DNA of 64,000 nt from an uncultured Lactococcus sp. (GCF_934191625.1 NZ_CAKPUG010000002.1:186001-250000), one strand, 5' to 3'; shown: positions 51,268 through 60,275, counted from the first letter of the stretch. The notes: generated by a model not told the origin, from the letters alone. Numbers and translations are program-made.

Positions 51268-53172
51268 TCATAAACTTTCCAAGTTTTCCATTGCCTCAAG
51301 TAAGTGCCTCTCTGTTTCATCTTTCTGTTCGGACAATTGGTCAAGTTCTACTTGAAGTTCACCTAGCTTAACAAAATCATCCACTACTGTCAGCATGGTC
51401 TGTGAAATTTCTTCACTTTGCTTTTCCAACGCAGCAAGTTTTTCTTCCGTAATATTAACTTCCCGTTCTAATTTACGGCGGATTTTTTGTGCTTCTTTCT
51501 GTTGCGCATAATCCATTTGACCCGTAGTTTCTGTTTTTTCTTCTAAAACAACCTCTTGATGAGCCTCTTCTTCTTGAATTTTTTTCTCTAAATAATAGTC
51601 ATAATCACCCAAATAAAGTTTACTTCCTTGAGGTGATATTTCAAGAACTTTTGTAGCCACGCGATTGATGAAATAACGGTCATGACTGACGAAGAGCAAG
51701 GTGCCGTCAAAGTCAATCAAGCTATTTTCTAATACTTCCCGACTGTCTATATCTAAATGGTTGGTGGGTTCATCTAATACTAGAAAATTATCATGTTGCA
51801 TAGCTAATTTTGCCAGGAGTAGACGAGCTTTTTCTCCCCCAGACAACATGGAGACTGTCTTTTTTACATCTTCGCCACTGAAAAGGAAAGCCCCTAAAAG
51901 ATTACGTATCTCAACTTCAGGTAAAAGACGATGCTCATTCCAAATCTCGTCAAGAACACTATTAGAAGGCGTAAGGCGGCCTTGTTCTTGATCATAGTAA
52001 CCTAAGTCAACATTCGCACCAAGCTTGACCTGACCCTTGATAAGGGGAATTTGACCAATGATTGACTTAATCAATGTTGTTTTACCAATACCATTTGGAC
52101 CTACAATAGCAATAGCATCATGCTTACGTGTATCAATATTGATGGGTTCAGCAAGGACTTTATCATAACCTATAGCTGCATCTTCCACTGTAAGGACAAT
52201 ATTGCCCGACTTTTTAGCTGGAGAAAAGGTCATATGCGCTGCAGCTTCACTTCCGCTGGGTGCTTCGATACGTTCCATCTTTTCCAACTTTTTCTGACGA
52301 GATTGAGCACGTTTTGTCGTTGAGGCTCGAACCATATTTCGAGCAACGAAATCTTCTAACTTTTCAATCTCTTTTTGTTGCTTATCATAATTTTTTTGCT
52401 CACTAGCGAGCATTTCGGCCTTGAGTTCCACATATTTACTGTAATTCCCCGCAAAGCGAGTCAGCTTACCGCGTGAAATCTCTAAGGTCTCTGTGACAAC
52501 CTTATCTAAGAAATAACGGTCATGACTAACAATTAAAAGACTTCCTGAATAATTTTTAAGATAAGTTTCTAGCCAAGCCAATGTTTCAATATCCAAATGG
52601 TTGGTTGGTTCGTCCAAAATCAACAAATCAGGCTTTTCCAAAAGCATTTTTGCCAAAGCCAATCGTGTTTTTTGTCCACCAGATAAGGAAGAAATAGCGC
52701 GGTCCCACATCATCTCGTCGAAACGAAAACCATTAAGAACCGACTTTATCTCTGCCTCGTAGGTGAAGCCATTGGCTTGACGAAATTCTTCCGATAAAGC
52801 ATCATAACGGTGCATCAAACTCTCTAAGTCAGCATCCGTCACCTTCGACATCTGCAATTCCATTTGACGCAACTGTTGCTCTGTTTGGCGGAGTTTTTCA
52901 AAGACCGTCAACATTTCTTCAAAAATTGTTAATTCAGAAGAAAGACCTGTATCTTGAGCCAAATAATTTAAATGTAAATCCTTTACTTTAGAAATTGACC
53001 CCGCTGAAGGTTCTTCAACACCTGCAATAATTTTCAATAAAGTCGATTTCCCTGCACCATTGCGTCCGACTAAAGCCATGCGTGAGTGGTCTTGAAGATT
53101 AAAGTTTATATTTTCGAATAAAACATCGCCCCCAAATGTGCGTGCTATTCCATTCCCTTGTAGTAAAATCAT
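51268..53172 (-). CDS. ABC-F family ATPase (YdiF-like)
   Basis: 634-aa soluble twin-ATPase that acts on ribosomes. Walker A GRNGAGKSTL and GPNGIGKTTL, two LSGGQ/LSGGE signatures, a P-site tRNA-interaction linker between the domains (about 240-300, KQQKEIEKLEDF), and a C-terminal charged coiled coil. Length and C-terminal extension match Bacillus YdiF, not the antibiotic-specific VmlR/Lsa types. No ribosome site is present: an extended -10 lies six bases before the ATG, suggesting a leaderless transcript. Confidence 0.92.
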   Translation of the reverse strand: MILLQGNGIARTFGGDVLFENINFNLQDHSRMALVGRNGAGKSTLLKIIAGVEEPSAGSISKVKDLHLNYLAQDTGLSSELTIFEEMLTVFEKLRQTEQQLRQMELQMSKVTDADLESLMHRYDALSEEFRQANGFTYEAEIKSVLNGFRFDEMMWDRAISSLSGGQKTRLALAKMLLEKPDLLILDEPTNHLDIETLAWLETYLKNYSGSLLIVSHDRYFLDKVVTETLEISRGKLTRFAGNYSKYVELKAEMLASEQKNYDKQQKEIEKLEDFVARNMVRASTTKRAQSRQKKLEKMERIEAPSGSEAAAHMTFSPAKKSGNIVLTVEDAAIGYDKVLAEPINIDTRKHDAIAIVGPNGIGKTTLIKSIIGQIPLIKGQVKLGANVDLGYYDQEQGRLTPSNSVLDEIWNEHRLLPEVEIRNLLGAFLFSGEDVKKTVSMLSGGEKARLLLAKLAMQHDNFLVLDEPTNHLDIDSREVLENSLIDFDGTLLFVSHDRYFINRVATKVLEISPQGSKLYLGDYDYYLEKKIQEEEAHQEVVLEEKTETTGQMDYAQQKEAQKIRRKLEREVNITEEKLAALEKQSEEISQTMLTVVDDFVKLGELQVELDQLSEQKDETERHLLEAMENLESL

Positions 53173-53178
53173 TCTTCT

Positions 53179-53187
53179 ATTTTAACA
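53179..53187 (-). promoter_or_regulatory. Extended -10 directly before the ABC-F start
   Basis: TGTTAAAAT on the minus strand, six bases before the ATG at 53172, the same geometry as at the thioesterase gene (40821-40829). Confidence 0.55.
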
Positions 53188-53210
53188 TAAAAAAGTTTAA
53201 GATAAAGAAA

Positions 53211-53256
53211 ACAGTAAAAATCCTGTTTCATAACGAAAGATCAAGATTTTTACTGT
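53211..53256 (-). terminator. Terminator of the RpiR/MurR gene
   Basis: ACAGTAAAAATC / GATTTTTACTGT perfect 12-bp outer stem with an inner TTTC/GAAA stem, T-rich exit on the minus strand. Confidence 0.88.
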
Positions 53257-53275
53257 TTTTATGCTAATTTGAACT

Positions 53276-54127
53276 TCAATAATCTTTTTCTAATTGTCGG
53301 ACAATATCTAAAGAACGAATTACTGATTCACGCGAATCATCAAAGTTTTTGCTGACATAGGCGTAAAAGAGTAAATCAATGAGATACAACTGCGCCAACA
53401 TAGAAACGGTAGCTGCATGTCTAAATTCAAAATTCTCTCCTGATAAAGATATTAAAGGGTACTCGGCACGTTTGGCAAGACTTGAGCTTTCGATCCCCGT
53501 AATCGCAATGGTTTCAATCTTTTCAGCTTGAGCTAAATCTAGCATAGCTAGAACCTCACGAGATTCCCCACGGTCACTCACGGCGATAAAGAGCTTCTTT
53601 TGATTATTATTGGTTAAATTGACAGCCATCGTATGCGTATTATCTGCACAAATACTGATTTTTCCAATACGGTTTAATTTTTGAGTCAAGTCTTGAGCTA
53701 CGAGAAAGGAAGCACCAATTCCGAAAATAAAAATTAACTCTGCTTCATCAATCAGGTCGACTGTTTTAGCAAGCCTCTCATTGTTTAAGTGACCATTCAC
53801 GAGCTCCGTCATATGATTAATACGTGCTTTTAATTTCGATTTTATTGAATCTATCTCCTCATTGGGACGTAATTCTTGAAAATCTGTCTCCGATTGGGCG
53901 CTAGCCTTCCAGACGGAAAGTTGCTGTTTAAGCTGAGGCACACCCTCAAGTCCGATTGATTTGACAAAACGTATTACTGTAGCAGGAGAAACTTGACTGT
54001 TTTTGGCGATATCTTGGGTACTTAGATTGATGACAGTCTCAGGAAAAGCGAGAACATACTTTCCAACTTTTGATTCGTTAGGAGAAAGTTCTCTTAATTT
54101 CGTTTGGATTTCGAGCAGAATATTCAT
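53276..54127 (-). CDS. MurR/RpiR family transcriptional regulator
   Basis: 283-aa regulator with N-terminal HTH_6 (about 1-77; STQDIAKNSQVSPATVIRFVK) and C-terminal SIS domain (about 120-250; IFGIGASFLVAQDL and AVSDRGESREVLAM), which binds phosphosugars. MurR regulates MurNAc use in several bacteria; the two DUF871/PTS loci in this window are plausible targets. Not adjacent to a sugar operon. The ribosome site before the ATG is weak. Confidence 0.9.
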   Translation of the reverse strand: MNILLEIQTKLRELSPNESKVGKYVLAFPETVINLSTQDIAKNSQVSPATVIRFVKSIGLEGVPQLKQQLSVWKASAQSETDFQELRPNEEIDSIKSKLKARINHMTELVNGHLNNERLAKTVDLIDEAELIFIFGIGASFLVAQDLTQKLNRIGKISICADNTHTMAVNLTNNNQKKLFIAVSDRGESREVLAMLDLAQAEKIETIAITGIESSSLAKRAEYPLISLSGENFEFRHAATVSMLAQLYLIDLLFYAYVSKNFDDSRESVIRSLDIVRQLEKDY

Positions 54128-54188
54128 GACTCAATTATAGCATAAACCATCTATAAATATAGACTACTTAGCAATGCTTCTAAAAGAA

Positions 54189-54216
54189 AAAATCAGGAGC
54201 AGCAGCTCCTAATTTT
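54189..54216 (-). terminator. Glutathione peroxidase terminator
   Basis: AGGAGC-AGCA-GCTCCT with A/T flanks that extend the stem; T6 on the minus strand. Confidence 0.85.
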
Positions 54217-54697
54217 CTACTTTTTCAAGTTCTTTTTTAATATCTTTAGCAATTTTTTCAGGCTCTGTGGCTGGTGCATAACGTGCGATGACTTCACCTT
54301 GAGAATTGATCAAAAACTTCGTGAAATTCCACTTGATTTTTTTCCCAAGTGGACTTCCTTTTTCTTCTTTTAGCCACGTGTAGAGCGGGCTTTCATCCGC
54401 ACCATTGACATCAATCTTTTGAAAGCGCGGGAAAGTTGTTCCATAGTTCAATGTACAAAACTGATCAATTTCATCAGCTGTGCCAGGCGCTTGCTCTTTA
54501 AATTGATTACAAGGAAAATCGAGAATTTCAAACCCGGAGTCTTTATATTCATCATAAAGTTTTTGAAGTCCATCATATTGTGGAGTGAAACCACATCTGG
54601 TCGCAGTATTCACTACAAGTAGAACTTTTCCTTTATAGTTGGATAAAGAAATATCATCTCCTTCTTTTCCCTTCACTGTAAAATCATAAATAGACAT
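54209..54697 (-). CDS. Glutathione peroxidase family protein (Cys type)
   Basis: 162-aa thiol peroxidase. Catalytic cysteine C35 in NTATRCGFTPQY (Cys in place of selenocysteine), FPCNQFKEQAPGT and WNFTKFLINSQG complete the family signature. Bacterial enzymes of this type may use thioredoxin or glutathione; the presence of gshF makes glutathione possible. ATG at 54697 follows AAAGGAAG. Its promoter carries a PerR-type box, so peroxide induction is likely. Confidence 0.94.
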   Translation of the reverse strand: MSIYDFTVKGKEGDDISLSNYKGKVLLVVNTATRCGFTPQYDGLQKLYDEYKDSGFEILDFPCNQFKEQAPGTADEIDQFCTLNYGTTFPRFQKIDVNGADESPLYTWLKEEKGSPLGKKIKWNFTKFLINSQGEVIARYAPATEPEKIAKDIKKELEKVEN

Positions 54698-54728
54698 AGT
54701 GGCACTTCCTTTCTTCATCAGCTTTAAG

Positions 54729-54766
54729 TGATAATGATTATAACACTTGCCCTATCAGACTGTCAA
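54729..54766 (-). promoter_or_regulatory. Glutathione peroxidase promoter with PerR-type box
   Basis: TTGACA (54766-54761), 18-bp spacer, extended TGTTATAAT (-10 at 54742-54737). TTATAATCATTATCA (54743-54729) matches the PerR/Fur consensus TTATAATNATTATAA at 14 of 15 positions and covers the -10. Confidence 0.82.
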
Positions 54767-54772
54767 AGAATC

Positions 54773-55477
54773 TTACTTTCTCATATAAGGCTTCAGACTC
54801 AAGATTTCTTGTTGCGTAAGAGGACGATAAGCACCTGGTTGCAAGTCTTCATCTAAGACCAGCGGACCAAAACTTAAACGTTGTAGTTGCTCAACTTTTT
54901 TGCCTAAAGCTAAGAACATCTTCTTGACCTGATGGTATTTGCCTTCTTGAATGGTAACTTTAGCATGATGCGCATCTAAAATTTCAAGTCGAGCTGGCTG
55001 TGTACAAATACCTCCGATAAATTCAATCCCTGCCGCAAAGGCAGCCTTATCACTCTCCTCAAGTGATTCCCATGTCTCTACGAAATATGTTTTAGAAACA
55101 TGTTGGTGTGGCTTAAGCATATCAATGCCAAGTGGTCCATTATCCGTGATGAATAATAACCCCGTAGTTAAAAAGTCAAGCCGTCCCACAGGGTAAAGTG
55201 CATCATTCTTTTCTTCCACAAGGGCGCGATAAGTGGGCAATTGTTCATCTTTATTTGCTGAAAGTACACCAGCTGGCTTATTCATCATAAAATAATGATG
55301 CCCAAATGTTGTAAGCTGTTGCTGATTGACAAATATCTCATGCATCTGGGGATCGACATTGCGACTCAAGTTATATTCTACTTGACCATCTATTGTAATC
55401 TTTCTCGTCTGTATCAAACGTTTGCGTTCTTTCTTGTCCTTCCATCCATTGAGGAACAGGTAGTGATCTAGTCTCAT
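54773..55477 (-). CDS. 16S rRNA pseudouridine synthase (RsuA family)
   Basis: 234-aa protein with an N-terminal S4 RNA-binding domain (about 1-60) and a pseudouridine synthase domain. The catalytic aspartate is in YPVGRLDFLTTGLLFITD, where the usual second acidic residue (GRLDxDTxG) is replaced by FLTTG. LEILDAHHAKVTIQEGKYHQVKKMF is the RsuA/RluE C-terminal motif. It modifies a uridine of 16S or 23S rRNA; RsuA (position 516) is the best guess. Confidence 0.9.
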   Translation of the reverse strand: MRLDHYLFLNGWKDKKERKRLIQTRKITIDGQVEYNLSRNVDPQMHEIFVNQQQLTTFGHHYFMMNKPAGVLSANKDEQLPTYRALVEEKNDALYPVGRLDFLTTGLLFITDNGPLGIDMLKPHQHVSKTYFVETWESLEESDKAAFAAGIEFIGGICTQPARLEILDAHHAKVTIQEGKYHQVKKMFLALGKKVEQLQRLSFGPLVLDEDLQPGAYRPLTQQEILSLKPYMRK

Positions 55478-55523
55478 ATTTGTCTATTTTAACAGAAATT
55501 ATGTTTTTTCTATCTTATCAAAC

Positions 55524-56885
55524 TCACGGTATGAGATGACCGAGAAAGAGCGAGATACACGTGAAGTAAATCACTAAAGCAACTAGGTCTTTAATTGTTG
55601 TAATTATTGGTGCTGACCCTGCAGCTTGGTCAATTTTCAGTTTGATTAAGATAAAAGGGACTAGAAAACCTAGCAAGGAGGCAACAGTCATCGTTGCAAA
55701 AAGGGCTAAACCCACAGCTAGACCTAACATGGGATAACCTAGCCATATCGTTGCCAGCAGGCCTGCCATAATTCCCATCAATGCACCAATAGACAACCCT
55801 ACGCGGAATTCCTTAAAAAAGTGGTGAAGGAAGTTCTCAATCTCAATATGCCCTAAAACTAAACCTCGTGTAAAAACCGTGGAAGATTGTGTTCCAATAT
55901 TTCCTCCCATACCCATAATCAAAGGAATAAAAATAGCCACCATTGCAATAGATTCTAAAGTGTGTTCAAAATTTTCAATGACTAAGCCAGAAAGCATGCT
56001 TAACAACAAGGTGGCTAAGAGGAAGGGTAAACGTACTGCCAAAACCTTGTTTAGTTTGCCAGTTAGAAGTAATCTACTTCGATCCTCCTCTGTATCTTTC
56101 AATTCGGATAAACCTGCTTGATTCAGGATGTCCTCCGTCGCTTCTTCTTCCAAAATTTCCATCGCATCATCAAAAGTCACTATACCTACTAAACAGTCGG
56201 CATCATCCACTACAGCTAAAGCAATTAGATCCATTTCTTTAACTTTTTGAGCCACCATTTCTTGATCATCAGAAGTTTTAACGGAAATCGGTTGACCTGA
56301 CATGTACTCTTTAACACGTGCTGTAGGTGACATCATCAAAAGTCGATGTAAGGTTATAAAACCAGTAAGCTTTAACTTTTCGTCAATAATAAACAAAATG
56401 TAGATGTTTTCCTTACGCGTGGCTTCCTCTGTAACTTTTGCCAATGCCTTTTCTTGGGTCATATCTTCTGTCAAAGTTACAAATTCCGTCGTCATAATTC
56501 GTCCGGCTGTTTCGGGAACATATGCTTGGAGTTGAAGTGTTTCTGCTCTATTATAAGGCGTTAAAACACCCAGAAGACTCCTCACCCGCTTTTCAGGGAG
56601 TCGATCCAAAAGTCTGACACGGTCGTCTGACGATAGCTGATTGAGAAAAGTTTGCACCATTGGCGGTTGTAACGCATCTAAAAGATTTTTTTGCTTATGC
56701 GTTCCCAGAATTTTGAACAACTCCACTGCTATATCTTCTGAAAGGACTTCAAAAAATGTGACCTGTTCATCTTGCTTTAGATATTTAAAGATCTCTTTCA
56801 GTTCATGCTTTTGTAAATTTTTTAGGATAACTTGAAGTTTTTCAGACTCTTTCTTTTTGATGTAGAAACGGATTAATTCTTCCAT
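55524..56885 (-). CDS. mgtE: Magnesium transporter MgtE
   Basis: 453-aa magnesium-gated channel. In order: N domain (about 1-130), two CBS domains (about 130-255), connecting helix and five membrane helices (about 280-453) with the pore signature MGGNIGTQSSTVFTRGL and the C-terminal aspartate near ITTIKDLVAL. A strong ribosome site lies 32 bases before the ATG and is used first by a two-codon ORF (ATG AAA TGA), so MgtE may be made by re-initiation. Confidence 0.95.
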   Translation of the reverse strand: MEELIRFYIKKKESEKLQVILKNLQKHELKEIFKYLKQDEQVTFFEVLSEDIAVELFKILGTHKQKNLLDALQPPMVQTFLNQLSSDDRVRLLDRLPEKRVRSLLGVLTPYNRAETLQLQAYVPETAGRIMTTEFVTLTEDMTQEKALAKVTEEATRKENIYILFIIDEKLKLTGFITLHRLLMMSPTARVKEYMSGQPISVKTSDDQEMVAQKVKEMDLIALAVVDDADCLVGIVTFDDAMEILEEEATEDILNQAGLSELKDTEEDRSRLLLTGKLNKVLAVRLPFLLATLLLSMLSGLVIENFEHTLESIAMVAIFIPLIMGMGGNIGTQSSTVFTRGLVLGHIEIENFLHHFFKEFRVGLSIGALMGIMAGLLATIWLGYPMLGLAVGLALFATMTVASLLGFLVPFILIKLKIDQAAGSAPIITTIKDLVALVIYFTCISLFLGHLIP

Positions 56886-56894
56886 ATCATGTAC

Positions 56895-56915
56895 TCATTT
56901 CATTTTAATCTCCTT
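56895..56915 (-). promoter_or_regulatory. Two-codon ORF between the ribosome site and mgtE
   Basis: AAGGAG (56915-56910), then ATG AAA TGA (56903-56895) in the same frame as mgtE, whose ATG is nine bases further on. mgtE has no other ribosome site. Confidence 0.55.
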
Positions 56916-56958
56916 CCTAAATTCTAATATTTTTGCAAGTAAAAACCTAACAATATAA

Positions 56959-56991
56959 AAAGACTGAAGCGTATCATACACTTCAGTCTTT
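56959..56991 (-). terminator. Terminator of the LapA-like gene
   Basis: AAAGACTGAAG / CTTCAGTCTTT perfect 11-bp stem, 11-base loop, T5 on the minus strand, 13 bases after the stop. Confidence 0.88.
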
Positions 56992-57004
56992 ATTTTTTTT
57001 CAGG

Positions 57005-57211
57005 TTACTTTCTTCCACGCATCACATACCCACACACAAAACCAATCAATCCTACAGCAATAATGCCATAGAACATGGGAATATCAATATTGAAGAAGAG
57101 CATGTTAACACGAACAGGTGAGAAATTAAGTACCGCAAAAATTATAATAATTAAAAGAATCAAGAGAACTAAAATTCTTTTGGGTGTAAAAAAGCTTTTT
57201 ACTTTTTCCAT
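57005..57211 (-). CDS. LapA/DUF1049-type small membrane protein
   Basis: 68-aa protein with two hydrophobic helices (about 13-32 and 43-62) separated by FSPVRVNMLFFNIDIPM, the typical DUF1049 pattern. These proteins assist membrane assembly in other bacteria; the role in Gram-positives is unknown. ATG at 57211 with AAGGAAG is preferred to an upstream start. Confidence 0.82.
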   Translation of the reverse strand: MEKVKSFFTPKRILVLLILLIIIIFAVLNFSPVRVNMLFFNIDIPMFYGIIAVGLIGFVCGYVMRGRK

Positions 57212-57284
57212 GTATATACTTCCTTCCAAGGATTACTATACTGTTATTTTAGCATAATATAGCAACACATCTCAAAAGTTCTCC

Positions 57285-60041
57285 TTACCAAATTTTCACT
57301 TTAAAGATTTCTTTGATACCTGATAGGATAAATGTTGGTAAAGCTGGCACAAAGAGTACCAGAAGATAAACAGGTAAGCTCAATGGTGCAGTTCCCATGA
57401 CAACGTTAAAGAATGGAATTATCGTCACTAAGAATGAAGAGATTCCTGCAAAAACAACAGCAAGGACTAAACGTGGATTGCCAAATGGATTCCTTCTGAA
57501 GAGCGTTTGTGAGCTTCTTGCATCAAAAACATGCCACAATTGTCCATAAACAAGTGTTAAGAAGGCCACCGTTTGTGCTTCATTGCTGGACATGCCTTGT
57601 TTTGCTGCCCAAACAAAGGCTACAAAGACCATCAGACCCATAACTGTCCCTCTAATCAAGACTCTTGACCATGTGTAATTAGCCAGGACTGATTCTTTTG
57701 GATCACGTGGTTTTTCATTCATAATGTCTGACTCTGCGATATCGTAGCCAAGTGCAAAGGATGGCACAGCATCACTCACCATATTAACCCAAAGCACCAT
57801 AAGTGCAGTTAAAGTTGGTGTAGTATAATCAACATTCCCGATACTTACAGTAAAGAAAAGCAAACCTAAGACCAGGGAGAGTACTTCTGCAACATTGGTC
57901 GTTAATTCGTGACGGATGAAGTTTTTAATATTAGCATATATAGTTCTACCATTTTCAACTGTTTTTTCAATCGTGGTAAACTTATCATCAAGCAATATCA
58001 AGTCAGCGGAATCCTTGGTTACTTCAGTTCCTGCGATTCCCATGGCAATTCCAATATCGGCTGCTCTCAGAGCTGGCGCATCATTAACACCATCTCCTGT
58101 CATGCCCACAACTTCACCATGTTTTTGCAGTTGCTTGACAATCCTTTGCTTGTGCTCAGGGGAAACACGCGCATAGACGTTCGTTGTTTTAACAACATCA
58201 TAGAGCTCTTCATCTGTCATCTCTTCAATTTCGATACCTTTGATGACTTTCGCATCTTTGGATTTTACAATGCCAAGATTATAAGCGATAGCACGAGCTG
58301 TATTTTCGTGGTCGCCTGTAATCATAACGACTTCGACACTAGCATCTTGCAAGGTTTTAACAGAAGCTTTGACTTCTTCACGCGCAGGGTCGATAATTCC
58401 TGCGACCCCTGTCAAGATAATATCTTTTTCTAAATCTTCTAGCTGACCTTGTTCTGCTTCTTCCTTACTGAGGATGCGGTAACCTACCGCCAAGGTACGC
58501 AAGGCTTCATTGGCATAGTCATTTACAGTCGAGATAAATTTTTGCTTTTCACTTTCTTCGGTATTTAATTCACCATCAATCAAAAGCGCACGGCTTTTCT
58601 CAACCAGGACGTCTGGAGCGCCCTTAATATAGAGAAGGTAGTTTTCGCCTTTTTTGACAATGACACTCATTGTTTTACGGTCACTCGTGAAAGGCAGTGT
58701 CCGGATGAGCTCATGCGATTCTAAAAGTTGAGTTTTTGTGCGGCCAGCTTTTTGACCTAAAACTGTTAAGGCAATTTCAGTTGGATTACCAAAAGGCACG
58801 AATTTCCCTTCGACTTCTTTGAGAGCAGACTCGTTACACAAAAGGGCTCCCGCAATAAAGGCCGAATATGAAGGCTCTTGCTCTTCATCAGAAAGACTAC
58901 GAATTTCACCTTCTGGAGTATAGCCTAAGCCAGAAACTTCATAGTATTGACCATTTGTATAGAAATGAGTGACAGTCATTTCATTTTTGGTTAACGTACC
59001 TGTCTTATCAGAACAGATGTAGGAAGTACTTCCCAGTGTTTCTACACTATTTAGTGACTTGATAAGCCCCTTGTTCTTCGCCATTTTGGCAGCACCAATC
59101 GTTAAGACAATCGAAAGCACAGCAGGTAGAGCATCCGGTATGGAAGCTACAGCTAAGGCGATTGAAGTTGATAAAACGGATGTAATTGATGCAATGCTTA
59201 ATTCACCAGCTTGAATGATACCCACTACGAGGGTAAAGACAACGATACCGGCTGAAACTTGCATCAAGGTTTTGGTTAACTTATGAACCGTATTTTGCAA
59301 CGGAGATGTCCTGTTTTCAACTGCTTGAATCAGCTTGGCAATCTTACCAAGTTCGGTATGTTCCCCAACAGCCACAACAATCCCTAAGCCCTGTCCACCA
59401 GAAACGCTTGAACCAGAGAAGCCCATATTATGACGATCACCTAGCTCTGTCGTCTCAAGAATAGCATCTGTATGTTTGCTAATCGCATCTGCTTCACCAG
59501 TCAAATGGGACTCGATAACCTGGAGTTCATTGGTTTCAATCCAACGGACATCCGCTTCGACAAAGTCTCCAATGGAGGCTTTTACGATATCCCCGGTGAC
59601 AAGCTCTGTTGAAAGGATTTTTTCAAACTGTCCATTTCGTAACACCGTAACATAACGATTATTCATCTCTTTTAATGCGTTCAAACTTTTACGTGCACTA
59701 ATTTCTTGATAAAAGCCTAAAAAGGCATTTATGATAATTAAGATTAAGATAGCAATCGCTTCATATAGTGCCTCCATCCCATGCTTACTATCATTTTGAA
59801 ATTGAAAAGCGTAGTAAGAACTAGCGAAGGACAGAGCTACCGCACCAAGTAAAACAATAACGATAGGTTCTTTAAAACTTTTGAGGAACGTAGCTAAGTA
59901 GGATTCTTCCTCTTCATCCGGAAGTTTATTTTCTCCATGAATCTCTCTTTGCTTCAATATTTGTTCATGATTTAAGCCAGTCTTAGTATCAACTAAAAAC
60001 TCCTCAATAACTTCTTCTTTTGCTTTTTTATAAAATTCCAA
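57285..60041 (-). CDS. P2A-type cation-transporting ATPase
   Basis: 918-aa P-type ATPase of the calcium-pump class with ten membrane helices. N-terminal cation-ATPase domain (about 1-60), phosphorylation motif SDKTGTLTKNE near 345, TGDGVNDAPALRAADIG hinge and the PMCA-type C-terminal helices. The helix-4 ion site reads PDALP instead of the usual PEGLP, so calcium specificity is uncertain and manganese is possible. The TTG start at 60041 follows AAGGAGG by six bases; the longer frame runs backwards through a terminator-like hairpin and is not credible. Confidence 0.92.
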   Translation of the reverse strand: MEFYKKAKEEVIEEFLVDTKTGLNHEQILKQREIHGENKLPDEEEESYLATFLKSFKEPIVIVLLGAVALSFASSYYAFQFQNDSKHGMEALYEAIAILILIIINAFLGFYQEISARKSLNALKEMNNRYVTVLRNGQFEKILSTELVTGDIVKASIGDFVEADVRWIETNELQVIESHLTGEADAISKHTDAILETTELGDRHNMGFSGSSVSGGQGLGIVVAVGEHTELGKIAKLIQAVENRTSPLQNTVHKLTKTLMQVSAGIVVFTLVVGIIQAGELSIASITSVLSTSIALAVASIPDALPAVLSIVLTIGAAKMAKNKGLIKSLNSVETLGSTSYICSDKTGTLTKNEMTVTHFYTNGQYYEVSGLGYTPEGEIRSLSDEEQEPSYSAFIAGALLCNESALKEVEGKFVPFGNPTEIALTVLGQKAGRTKTQLLESHELIRTLPFTSDRKTMSVIVKKGENYLLYIKGAPDVLVEKSRALLIDGELNTEESEKQKFISTVNDYANEALRTLAVGYRILSKEEAEQGQLEDLEKDIILTGVAGIIDPAREEVKASVKTLQDASVEVVMITGDHENTARAIAYNLGIVKSKDAKVIKGIEIEEMTDEELYDVVKTTNVYARVSPEHKQRIVKQLQKHGEVVGMTGDGVNDAPALRAADIGIAMGIAGTEVTKDSADLILLDDKFTTIEKTVENGRTIYANIKNFIRHELTTNVAEVLSLVLGLLFFTVSIGNVDYTTPTLTALMVLWVNMVSDAVPSFALGYDIAESDIMNEKPRDPKESVLANYTWSRVLIRGTVMGLMVFVAFVWAAKQGMSSNEAQTVAFLTLVYGQLWHVFDARSSQTLFRRNPFGNPRLVLAVVFAGISSFLVTIIPFFNVVMGTAPLSLPVYLLVLFVPALPTFILSGIKEIFKVKIW

Positions 60042-60075
60042 AAGCTTCCTCCTTATATTTTCGACAAAATAAAAA

Positions 60076-60138
60076 GGGCACAAGCTATCAAAAAATCTCC
60101 TCCTTACCCTCGGAGGAAATCTCTTGAAGCTTGCGCCC
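60076..60138 (-). promoter_or_regulatory. Terminator-like hairpin in the P-type ATPase leader
   Basis: Outer 11-bp stem GGGCGCAAGCT / AGCTTGTGCCC, inner stems CAAGAGA/TTTTTTG and TCCTCC/GGAGGA, loop GAGGGTAA, then TTTTTATTTT. It lies between the promoter (extended TGTTATAAT, -10 at 60204-60199) and the start codon, so it should attenuate transcription. Confidence 0.75.
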
Positions 60139-60275
60139 AACCTATATTGTCTCTTTAATTGTTATGAATTTAGCAAATCTTACTAAATCTACTCTTCTAT
60201 TATAACATATATTTTTAACTTTTTTAAAAGTTTTTTTGTTTTTTTTACTTTTAAAATTATTAGACACAAAACAAA

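Noticed and set aside
60042-60140. N-terminal extension of the P-type ATPase to 60140
   Set aside because: The extension translates the terminator hairpin and has no ribosome site; TTG at 60041 has AAGGAGG at correct spacing.
60042-60190. Manganese (yybP-ykoY) riboswitch before the P-type ATPase
   Set aside because: Expected from lactococcal biology, but the GGGGAGUA and CAAUGAGA loop signatures are not found; only a terminator-like hairpin is seen.
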